Positions 22,501-34,500 of a stretch of 64,000 nt of DNA are shown here, piece after piece. Every line of letters starts with the position of its first letter. Position 1 is the stretch's first letter. Source of the DNA: Heloderma charlesbogerti (taxonomy: Eukaryota > Chordata > Lepidosauria > Squamata > Helodermatidae). Both the position numbers and the translations under genes were made by a program. Location of the stretch: NCBI GenBank assembly GCA_026122225.1, contig JANEZZ010001678.1:62001-126000 (forward strand), in the 5' to 3' direction. Under the pieces are notes generated by a model. The model made no database searches. It saw only the letters and a list, made by a program, of their open reading frames with translations, and had not been told where the DNA came from.

Positions 22501-25429
22501 AAATGCCTGTTTTTCCCTCCTCTGAGGCCATTTTTTCTGCCTTGTGGGGCAGCCAGCACAGTTCTTTCTGCGTCGGCTGTGGGATCTCAGAAGTGGGAAT
22601 CCCCAGTATCCCACTGCCCCTTGGGGAATGTCTAGGGGCCATAGGATTGCTCCCCTAGAGAATTTTTTCCTAGACCTCTTCAGAAACACATCTGGTGCTA
22701 TACAACACTTAGGGGTTCAAAGGCTGAACTATGGGCCACCATGCCCTTTCTGTTTCTCAGACATGAAGAACTGGAAGAGAATATCAGTTTTTTGCATTGA
22801 GATTTTTCTGTGGGCAGGACTGGAAGGGAAAAGGACCCTCTCCTCAGCTTTAGTAGGATTAATGCCACTGTAAGGTTCTAGATTTTACAAAGATGACTGA
22901 TAATGGAACTGGGGACATGTCAGTATTGGGCCAGAGGCAGTCTGAGCATTTAAGCCATGGGGAGTCCAAGTTGTGTGAGGTCACAGCCAGCATTTCTGTT
23001 CCCGTCCCCCCACCACCCATTTCAGGCCTTGGGGTGTGGGGAGGGGGATGGAGATCATGCTTTCCCTATTGGGGCAGTGTCACATCTGTAATTCGGGGAT
23101 CATTCTGGCTACAGGCTGAAGTCCTGTCCCAATTTCATCTGCAGTTCTTTAAAATGGGCATTGCAATCTGCCTGATTGAGATGCAGGGCACCACAATACG
23201 AGAAGCCAAAGGCCGCAGCTTTGAGGTCATCACCCCATTCAAGATCTTCAGGTAACACAAACCGGGGTTACAAGGTGGGACATTCCAGTGCTGTAGTGTT
23301 GCATGCTGGGAAGGAGCATGGGGAAAAGGAGCTTGCCCCAGAGGCGGCCGCTTCATCATGTGGAAGGAGAGGAGCAGAAACTTTTTTGTGCTCTGCTCTC
23401 TCCTTCAGAGCCCTGATTTTGGGGGTGCAGTGGAGAGGGCAGAGAGAGAGAGAGAGAGAGAGAGGAAGGGAGGTGTGATGGAAAGCAGGGACACCCTATG
23501 TCTGAGGGCCCACAAAGACCTGCAGCCAACCCTGATGCTAGGGCCCACTTGTTCAGCTTTCTGAATAAGTGGGAGGATGAAAGAGACAGAAGGACTGCAG
23601 GTTGCTTAGAATGCTGATCTTCAAATTTCACACACGCACACACACTTATCCACGATCTCTGTAGAATAACATAACTCCTTGTTGTATCATATGCCTAATG
23701 TCAGCCCTGGGGTGTTTTAAGTCCTGAGAGTTGCATATTGGGTGGTGGATGCTGCAAGCAGAGTGCCTGTGGTCTTACTGGGGGGGTGCTGTGAGGCTGG
23801 ACTCTATGTCCTCAGAGATGTGTTCCCTCAGTTTTGGAGCCGAGTCTGAGCGGGAGAAGAGGGTGTGGATGGAGGCCCTGCAGAACGCGATTGCTGAGAC
23901 GCTCTATGACTACGAGGTGGCTGAGAAGATCTGGTCTAACAAAGCGAACAGGTTCTGTGCCGACTGCCACGCCCTGAGCCCGGACTGGGCTTCCATCAAC
24001 CTGTGTGTAGTGATCTGCAAGCAGTGTGCAGGCAAGTGCATCCGTGCGTAAGTGTGCCTGGCATGCAAAGCCACATATGCAAGCATTAAGGTGGATGAGG
24101 AGAGTGGCTGCAGGTGCCTTCCTAAGAGGACTTAAAGGAGAAGGCCACCGCATCAGGCCTGCATCAGGCCAGCGCTAAGCACCTTGGGACTGGAAACAGA
24201 ACCAACACGTGAGCCCACAACCCAAGCGATGGCAGCTTCTGTATTGCCCAGTTTCAGATTCAGTGTCTGAGATTAGTGCCTGCTTCTGATCGGAGCAGCT
24301 TCCACAGTCATCCACCCAAATGTTTTACACTTTCAGTCCTGATGGGAATGAGCAGCTCTGTAGAGGGCTAGAGCCAGGGCCAGTTCCTGTGGCCGTTGCA
24401 GACATGGCTCTGCTTCTGTGAGGCTGGCCTTCGGGTGATCTGCAGCTGGATCGCATGCCTGCTGTATGCAGCTTATGCTCACGGCCTCACTGCATCCACC
24501 CACAGGTCAACACCGGAGCCTGGGCTCCAGCATTTCTAAGGTGCAGAGCCTGAAGCTGGACACGAGCATTTGGAGCAATGAAATGGTTCAGGTACGAAGC
24601 TGTTCTCCAAGGGCCTGGAGGCCAGGAATTGCTTGAGACCAGATCTGAACTGGTAGAAATCCCACAGCTGTCAAAAGGAAGGATTGAGGAGGCTAATTTC
24701 ACATTGGGATGCTTGGGGAGCAAGCCCTCTGGGGTGAGGTGCACTTCTTCTCCGATCTGCGCTGTCACTCCATCCCTCTCTCCTAAAGCTGTTCATCGTG
24801 CTGGGGAACGAGCAAGCGAACGTGTTTTGGGCAGCGCACCTCCCGCCTTCTGAGGCCTTGTACCCTGATGCTAGCGCTGAGCAGAGACGAGACTTCATCA
24901 CTTACAAGTACCGCTATGGGCGCTACCGCATGCCACACCCGCAGTACAGCAGCCAGGAGAAGGTTTTGCAGGTAAACCCATTGTACAAGTCTTTATGTAT
25001 CGAGGAATCTCTCTTGAAGCTCGGAGGGAGCGATGCATTGGCTGATTCCCACATGTGAATTCCAGTGCACTGTCCCACAAGGGCCACAGATCTGCACAGG
25101 CAGGAGGAGAGAAGCTCTTTCCTCCTTCTGTGAGCATGCGGTTACCAGTTTGGAGCTATCTAGGGGGCTCTTGAGCTGTCTTTTCCTGGGGCTTGGATTT
25201 GCCTGATGCTCCTGTAAGAGATGGTTATCTTGAATAGTTCCACTGATAGCCTACCTTTCCTCAGGCTCTGTGTGCAGCTCTGTCTCGGCCTGGACTGCTG
25301 AAGACAATGTTGCAGTTCTTTGCAACCAGCCTGGAAACTGAGGTGGGAGGTTGCAGTGTCCCTTTGAAGGCCAAGCCCTGGTGCAGCAGTGGGCAGGGTC
25401 AGCAAGGGAGCTACCCAGGTAACCATGGA

Positions 25430-25503
<74 letters not shown>

Positions 25504-28500
25504 GACACAGAGAGAGACACACAGAGAGAGACAGAGAGAGAGACAGAGAGAGAGAGGGAAAGACAGGCAGACAGACAATTTATAGGAGGGGAGAATAATT
25601 TATTTCATTGGCCACACCTATTTAATCAAACCCCATCATCCCCTACTGAGACTCCCAGATTATGTTGCTATGTATTATCTTCCTGACATCAACCAGACTC
25701 AGCAGGAAATCCTGTAAATGTCAAATTAATGTGTGTGTGTTTTAATATACAATACCATCTCCCACCAAAAAACATTAATTTTCTTTCTTGCCACCAAAAA
25801 TTACTTCTTGGAAATTTAAAGCAAACTATAGGACTTTACAAGCTGGGTTTGAATAAAGACAAATTATGATTTTTAAATTAAATACATATTTTTAAAAAAT
25901 AAGTTTTTGTTACTTATATAAAAGGGTCAGTTTTGTCAGTTACTGAATATCTGTTCAGTTCCACAGAGCATGATGTTTGTCTGTATGTGTTTACCTGTCT
26001 CATTCCCAGAATCTTTTATAGATATGACAATTTATAGGTATCCCTGAAACCAAATACATGAATTCTGTGCATTTGACAGGCAGTCTTAGTGGGGAGGCAC
26101 TGAGCCCAGAAGGAGTCTACAATGAGATTACACAACCAGTTGCCCATTGTGGCTACCTGTACAAGGCCCCAGCCATGACAAAACTCACAGTCACCAAGAA
26201 GAGCAGAGAGGGTAAGTATGAGGTATGGGCCTACAGCCTGAAGGTGGTGGATCAATGGCTTTGGCTAATGGTCTCTCTCGTGTAGAATTTCAGAGAGTCT
26301 GGTGCTCACTGGAGAAGTTTTTCCTGTTCTATGAGACGGATAGGAGCTCTGAGTCAGTGGGAAAGATAGAAATGACCGATGTGATTTCACTGGGTGTGAA
26401 CAGGACAGAGGCACTGGCTAGTCCTGGCTCCTCAGACAGGTATGTGGAAATATGACGTGCCCAGTTCTCTTCCTATTCAGATTATCCCTCAGATTAATTC
26501 CTGCCAAAGTGAGCTCACATTTATGTGGCTGGTGATGGTGCCATGCCATGAGACAGCATGGGACTCATCCCTTTTGAGCAGGGCAGAGAACCGTGTGGCA
26601 GCTTGAGGACCTGCCATACACCCCCACCCCTTGAACAAGGAGCAAAAATGTACAAAAACCTTGGTATGCTGCCACCATCTGCTGTCTAGGCCATCAGAAT
26701 GCCTTTACATCCTCTTTTTAAAAGAAGTCCAGTGCTACCTGGGTATTGAATCAGTCTGCTAGCTGCTTGGAGAAGGCAGTGATTGAAAAACCCAAAGTAC
26801 AATATGCAACTGAGGTACAATTTAATTAACATTAAAGAAATCAGAGTTTGCTTTGAGTTTAAAAGCAAGCAAGGGAGGATTTCTAAATTCCCCCCCCCCC
26901 CGCTCCCCCAAAAGTAGAAAAATTCATGAGGAAACGCAAAAAACTTACTGGGAAATCTCCCTTGTATCTCCGGATCCTGCCCTTTCACAGACAGAAGATG
27001 ATAGGGAAGAACCCCTCCTCCTCTGCCTCGCTTCCTGTATGAATGTTCTGAACAAATAAACAAATGTTGGGGTTGAGGTAGAATTCTATCAGGAATGATG
27101 TGAGGTGAAAGGGTTTACCCACCCACCACCCCCAGAGCGGTGGTTTGTGTCTTGCTAGTGCTTGCTCTAAAAGTGGAGCCATCGCTTCTCCAGGCCACCC
27201 TACCTCCGTGACACCTTCATCTGCTACAAACAGGTCCCGCTTTGCACTGGAGCTGTATCTGGTCAGTGAACGCATTCAGCAGTTGGAGGCTGATGGGCCA
27301 GACAGCCTGCAGTCCTGGGCCAGCGCCATTGGGAAGGTAACACCAGAGAACAGCAGCAGCACTCCACTAGGACCTCAGGGCAGGAGCTGTTCGTGCACCT
27401 CCTGTGCCACACAGACACCTCCTCTTCCTGGCGCAGCAAGTCAATCTATCCTTCCCTGGTTCACTGTCAGCCCCCAACTCCAAGCTGCGACGTTGCTTTG
27501 GCTGCCTTCTGCTGTGCCCATTTCCCATATGTGGGAGACCTCTCGTGGTTTCATGCCAGGTTCATCCCATCCGGGCTCATGTCACATCCTTCTTCCTTCC
27601 TTCCCGTCCAAATGCCACCCCTGTCAGTCACAGGCGGGTAATAGGCCCATGTCCACTTTGCATGCTCAGGGCCTGGTTGTCCTTTTCAGGTATTTCTCCA
27701 GATCTGACACCTCCTTTCTTTGCAGTGGTTCACCCCTCTCAGTTGTCACTGCCTGCTGGGCTACGAATTCCAGAGGGTGGGCAGGCTCTGCTACAAGTCC
27801 ATGCTAAATCCCAGTCAGTGGCTGCAAGGTTTCTTTGTCCTCCAGAAATCTCACCTCTTCATCTGTCCCGGAGAAGAGGGGGCAGCTGAGGACAGTATCA
27901 ACCTGCGGCAGCTTCAGGAGCTCAGTGAGTCCGGTCCCTTCCCTTCCCTTCCCTGACAAATGGGGGAAGGGCTGTGCTCCCCTCCCCTACGTCTAGAGGG
28001 GTCCACGTGCTATCATCAGTATTTAATTTTTTGTAAGTTTAAGGGGGGGGGGTTGTTTTTTACAAAAATTACTGGCCAGAGTCCCACCTGGGCCTGGCTC
28101 AGGGTGCCTGGCTCACACTCTTCTGCATAGAGCCCATATCTGATTTCTCCATCTGCCGCTTTGTCGTAGGTGTGGTTCCCCTTGCTGAAGGCCCAGAAAA
28201 GAAGGAGATGCTGATCCTGGTGGAGATGGGGCGGTGAGATGAGTGAGGAGGGAGGGCTCTCAGATAATCACGTGGGGCAAATCCCAGCGTGCCCTGTGAA
28301 GAGATTCTTCGCAGCGATGGAGCGATGGAGACGGGATAAAAGCACGTGGGAGCTGGGTCTGTGTGGAAAGGCCAAGGAAGCCTGCAGCCTCCTCTCATGC
28401 TCCAGCACCTTCCTAAAGGAGGAAGCCGGGGGGTGGGGGCTGCACTGGACAGAGACAGCCCCTCTCTCCTTCGCCTCCATCCCATCCTCATGGGCTACTA

Positions 28501-31500
28501 TGCAGTCTGCAGAGGGAGCCGCCAGTGCTGCAGGGTAATTAGAGGAATGGAAAGTGGTGGGACAGTGCAGGGGCCTGTTTCTGCCCACCTTGCTTGGCTT
28601 CTGCTGCAGGGCTGATGGGAAGGAGGAGCGCTTTCAAAAGCTCCTTAGACAAGGAAGTGGGTCCATCTCACTAGCTTGGGAATAGAAACCTCAGTAAACT
28701 TGTGGCACTTACAATTCCTCTAGAAGCAACAGGCCCTGGACAATGAAATCCTGGCCTGCAGCAACTTTGTCACCCCCTTGCTCTTTCTACAAATCCACCA
28801 CTCAAAACATGGCTACCCGTAGCCACTGCTTGCTGTCCTACAGAATCTGGGACAATTGCCAGCCATTAGAGCTGGAGGTCCCCAGGCAAGCTGGTGGTGG
28901 AACTGTGGAATGAGGAGCACAGTCCAATTCAGCTTAGGCCACACCTGGGCAAGGAGCTGTTCAGACGGGCCAGCCAGGCCCCAGGCAGCAGCTGCATGGC
29001 CTCCAGTAGAGCTCTGTTGGCCACGTGTGTCCCCTGCTGAGCTGGCAGCTGCAGTGCCACCCTCTGGCCACCCAGAGCACAGCAGAGCGCAGGCTGGCAG
29101 CAGCGCCTTCCTCTGGCAAGCCTCCACAGTGCCCCAGAGAATGAGGTGGCGGAGTCTCTGCTTTGAGAGCTCTCATACCTTCCATCACCGTCCCTGAGGA
29201 TGGATACTTTGCTCACCCATTGCCTCCCCTGCCCCCCGCCGCCCTGTTCCAGGTCCAGGGATCCTCTATGGGTCACCTAAACAGCTCTGATGTTTGTCTC
29301 CATGCTGTTTTCTTTTCCTCCCTCCAGCAAGCAGAATGGGGCAGGACATAGGATATGTCTGGGTTCAGAACAACCACCATCTGTGCCAGGGCTTTAGAAG
29401 TGGCAATAAAAGAATGCCCCCGCCCCAGTTAATATGTGTGGGTCAAGAAGAGCAGCATCCTGTGTTGCAGAAAACAGTATCAAGGGAATGCTGGTAACAG
29501 AGGAGGTGATGACCAGGCAATACAGGTCACAGCGGAGCCAATGAAATAGTGTTAACTGTGACAGGGGTAAGGGTGTCATTCTTGAGACAATGGAGTTGCA
29601 GGAAGAAAATCCCAGGGTAAGAAATAGTGATGCCGTGGTGGACAGCGAACGGGACATGTGCTCAGCAGCCTGGCAGTCCCACTCGCGCTCTCTTCACTCT
29701 CTCTTCTTCACTTGTAGGACCTTCTGCCTGCAAGGTGTCTGCCAGCTGGACTTTTCCACGTGGTGTGTGGCTATCCAGGCGTCAGCAGGAGGCCAGGGGA
29801 ATGCCTTGCGAGACCAGCAGCTCAGCCGGAGTGGCATCCCCATCATTGTGAACAGCTGCATTGCCTTCACCACCCAGTATGGTGAGTTGTTCAAGGGCCC
29901 CTCCCAGTGACCAAAGGGACATGTACTTGACTGCATGTCAAGGATCTGATTACCTGTGATTACGTTTTAATCTAGGACAAAAATGAGTGAGAAGAAACCG
30001 TGGGTTGTATCCAACCCTGACCATCTGCCAGTGGAATGGAAAGTGCTGGCAGAACAGTTTTCCCCTCCCTTTTGCAGAACCCTCCATGCCCCCCAGATCT
30101 CTGGAGCAGGTTTGGAAGGGGTTCAGGGAGCTGCAGCAGAGAGGACATCAGGGGGAAGTCCTGTTGCATAAGCAGGTGTGCAATGCTGGATTTAAGCCCA
30201 GTAATGAAAACCTTCCCAATGGCATGGGGAACAGGGACTTGACTAAGTAAGGGCCAATTAAAGAACAATTCAGTAATGCTGCATCCCTGGTGATCAGAAA
30301 GCAGTTACAGAGGCAGAAATTGTAAAAGGTAACCTTTGGTATAGGCACAGTAGCCCTGAAAAACCTCAGTCACACTTCCTTACCAATGCGAACTCATTCT
30401 GGGCAGATTGGCACTGCAAAGGCATTTTACATTTTTTTAATGTTAGCGCAAATCAGATCTACAAAACAGACAGAAGGGCGTGCACACACACACAGAATAT
30501 GAATGCTATACCATGGCAAAGATGTCATTTGGATTTTTTGTAAAAAATTAGTGAATGAAGGATGGCAATTCCAGACTAAACTGCTTCCAGATGGAGGCTC
30601 CTGGCGGTAGCAATCAGAAGGCATTGTGCAGCTGTTCCATCTTTTTCTCCTTAATGGATTTCAGGGAAAAAGATGGAAGAAGCAGTAAGAAAACACGGGA
30701 GGGTCATGAGTAGAAGACAGTGTCCAGACTCCCCATAAAGTAGGCGGGATGATGAGGGCACCATAAAAGCCTTGTCTGGAACCACAGCTAGCATTAAAGC
30801 AACCCAAATGTCTCTCAAGCTATGTGTGACAGGCAGTCATATATATGTTTTTCCTCAATCCTCCTCGCCCCCAAAAAGCAGCTGTAGAAAGCTGAGGAGA
30901 GACAAAGGCAAAGGAATGGGGCTGTTTACCTTCTGTACCTCTAGGGCCGCTGGCCATTTTTATGCTCAGCAACATTCACTTGAAAAGCAGCTGGAGAGCA
31001 AATTTCAGCTGAAAAACAGCCAGAAAAATATTTTTAGCAGCCCTGGAGGTGAACAGTTGAAACAATCCTGCCCACCAAACTTTACTCAAACTTGCAGCCT
31101 CTATGGCTGCTTTGGGTAAAAATATGCACAACTGAGGGGCAAATCACATGATGCAATAAATATGGGCCATACAGCTGACCCTCTCTTTTTTACTCCCAAG
31201 CAGGGTATTGCTAGGCACTTGAAAGATTTGGGGCCCAGTTCTATAGACTCAAATCTGCATAAAAATTGCATATGTCAATGTGTATCTATATATGCAAATG
31301 TAGAAATAATTACTAGGATTTATTTAAATTTCACAGGAGGCAAAGCTAGCCATTTAATTTCTCATCCAAATAATCTCCCCAAAAAAGCAGCTGTAGAAAC
31401 CAGAGGAGTGACAAAGGCAAGGGAATAAATTCTTCAACTAATTTGCACTGAGCCCCAGATCATCCCAAAGCAATGGAAACTGTGGCTGTGTTTCCACCAG

Positions 31501-34500
31501 CGATTTACTCTAACCTGGCTACACAGTGAGGTCTCTGTGTTACCATGATGTCGTGGCCATTCAGCACCGGCCCTGCATTTTATTGCTGAAAAACCACTTC
31601 TTCTGAGACTACTTTTACAACTTTTCCAGCTTACCACGGCTCCATTATTGACCTGTTTCCACAATCACACTGGGTCCGCTTTCATAGTCCTGCCCATGGG
31701 GCATGTAGCCCAGCCTTTGGGGGGTGTTGCTCTGACCTCAGTGACCCAACCCTTTTCCTCCCTGTTTTCTGGAAGTTGCATTGCAGTTTTGGAGCAGGAT
31801 GCCGAGGGACCAACTTTTAAAACATCATTGAAAATAAGCACTAGAACACAGCCCATGCCCCCAGTCGGCAGGGGGCGGGGGGGTTGTGTTGGGTTCTCCC
31901 ATTGTGCTGAATGAGACTTGCCCTCTCAATGGCCGCAGAAATAACAGAGAAGCCCCTCAATTGACACGGCACATATCAAAGCCCAATTCCTTAAACATTA
32001 TTAAGCGCGATCTTGAGGCTTCAGTCCATTGCCTCAGCACGTAACTCAATCACAGCTTCCATATAGAGAGCCTGTGTGGTAAAATGGGGGCTGGTTTTGC
32101 TCTGTTCCCCACAACAAACCCATTAGTGTCTCCTCAGAAGTTACTCCCATTGTGCTGAATGAAGCTTGCCTTTGAATGCCTACATCAGAAATTACAGAGA
32201 TTCCCCTTCAATTGAAATGGTACACTTTTAAGCCCAATTCCTTAAATGCGATTAAGCATGATCTCGAGGCTCCGGTCCATTGCCTTACTCATTCACAGTT
32301 TCCATATAGAGATCCTGTGCATTAAAATGGGGGCTGGTAGTTACGACTGGGGAAGGCAATGGCAAACCACCCCGCTACAGTCTGCCATGAAAACGCCAGC
32401 GAAAGCTGCGTCCCTCTAGGAGTCAGCAGTGACTCGGTGGTTGCACAGGGGGAACCTTTCCTTTCCTTCACTCTCTTTCCCATAACAAACCTATTACTGT
32501 CTCCTCAGAACTAACTCCCATTGTGGTCAATGATGTCCTCTGGGTTAAAATGGGGGCTTGTTTCCCTCTTTGTGTTCTCCCCCACCCTTTCCCAGCACAA
32601 GCATATGTATGTCTACTCTGAAGTAACTCCCATTGTGCTCAATGAGGCTTGCTTCTGAAATGCATGGTAGGTGAGTTTTAAACCTTCCCCCAAGCCCAGC
32701 CACTTGTCCTTTGAAATTCCCCATACATGGAGGCTAAAACAAAGAGAGAAGCCTCCATTGGCACCAATGGAGACATTTTTCTTTTTTTAGCCTGCATGTG
32801 TGTGCATGAATTTAGGGAAACAAGTGCCTAGGACAGGAAGGTTTAGATCTCCTCTAACTATGTGTGGCAACCCAATCCAGATTTGGGCCCCACACTTACG
32901 TGTGAGCAAAAAAGAGAGGGTCAGTTGCGTACTCCGCATTTCTTGTATCATATTAGTCTGTCCATCAGTCACTTTTATTGTTTATAACCATAGGTTCTTA
33001 GAATTTTACTAGAAAAGATGAGACAGCAACCATAGACACAGGGAGAGATTGAACACGCCTATCAAATCAATTTCATCATGTACGCAACTTACAACAACTG
33101 TTATAAGGACCTTTCCCCTGTTTTAGCAGCCACAGCAAATAAAGTTACCTGATTGGTTACATAAGGATCCATATCTACAAGTAGTTTAGATATTTGCTCA
33201 ACCAACTTCTGTCAACATTTCTCCCAACAAAGGTAAAATAAATCTTTTCCTGGGACCAGCATACAGGTCACAGAAGAATACATAATGGATAATATCTTCT
33301 GTTTGTGGAGTTCCACATATACAAAGATGTGGAAATATGGGAACGTTTGCATACTCCCACCTAAGTATGAAGAAGGCGTCATTTGGAAGTGTAATTCTGT
33401 AAATCCCTTCCTTAGCATGCATCATGGAGTTTGATTGACCCGGAGTTTCATGTGTAATTTGAGCCTGACCAAAGAATCATGGATATGCAGAGCCAAAGGA
33501 GAGCTCTGATGTCGGAGCGCTCTGAATATCCAATGTTCTGCCAGCAGACACCCAGCAGAGCAGAAGGAGTGACGGAGGTGATCTTCGCCTCTCCATCCTT
33601 TTTTTTAGCTAGATGTGCTTTGGGGCGTGTCTAGTTGATTCGCAGGATGGGGTGGGAACCGGAGCTGGGAGGGCTTGTGTATCCTCAGCGCCTCCCCACC
33701 CTGCCCTCTTCCTCCTCATTTGCATACTCACCAGAGTTTGATGATGGAGGTGTCACTGTTCTTTCCGCAGCACTGGAAGGGGTGGGGGAAACAGTCCCCT
33801 TTTGGATTTCCTCCAGCCTCAGAAGGGGAACTCTGTTACTCTGAAATATCTTATGGTCCCTGGGACACTTTCCCAGAGACCATAGAATTGCTCCCAGAAT
33901 CATTTTCTTGGCTTCCAGTCACATCCAACATAGGTGTGTATCTGTCCACTCCTCTTTTTCCCTCCTGGGGGGGTGGGGGTATGATGAAGGGAGGTGTTAG
34001 TCATTTCAGGGGCTTCATTATTGCTGCATGCATCCAGAAGCAATGATATATTTGATTATTGTACCTCAAGCAAAACCTCAATAAACCTTTAGTAATGAAA
34101 AAAGTTTGGAAAGGCTAAAGAAAGTGAAATGGATTTGGTTACATTTTATTCTGTTCTGCTGGAGATCAGAGAGTTTGCTTTTATTATCCACCGCAAGGTG
34201 TTGGGGTGCGGTTAAATATAAATATAAATCAGTAATAACTTTTCCTTAAAAATTCCCGGCTGGAGAGCTGAACGAGCCCTCTCAGTCACCTTTTTATACC
34301 CCAAGTGTCATTTCTTCATTGGGCTGCTTTGTCTCCCACTTCCCCTTCTTCTCCCTCAGGGCTGCAACATGAAGGTATTTATCGGAAGAATGGAGCCAAG
34401 TCCCGTATTAAGCAACTGATGGAGGAGTTCCGGCGAGATGCCCGAAATGTCAAACTGCGCATCAGCGACAATTTCATTGAGGATGTGACTGATGTGCTGA

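Noticed and set aside
24047..24052. GTAAGT as the exon 10 donor
   Set aside because: A stronger-looking donor than GC at 24032, but it shifts the frame into exon 11 and breaks the conserved CAGQHRSLG joint.
25342..25348. GTGGGA as the exon 13 donor
   Set aside because: It ends in phase 0, but exon 14 needs phase 1 to reach GVYNEI without a stop. The donor at 25419 fits both frame and family alignment.
25307..25598. ORFs encoding VCVCVC and RERETD repeats
   Set aside because: They are translations of the (TG)n(AG)n microsatellite read through from exon 13.
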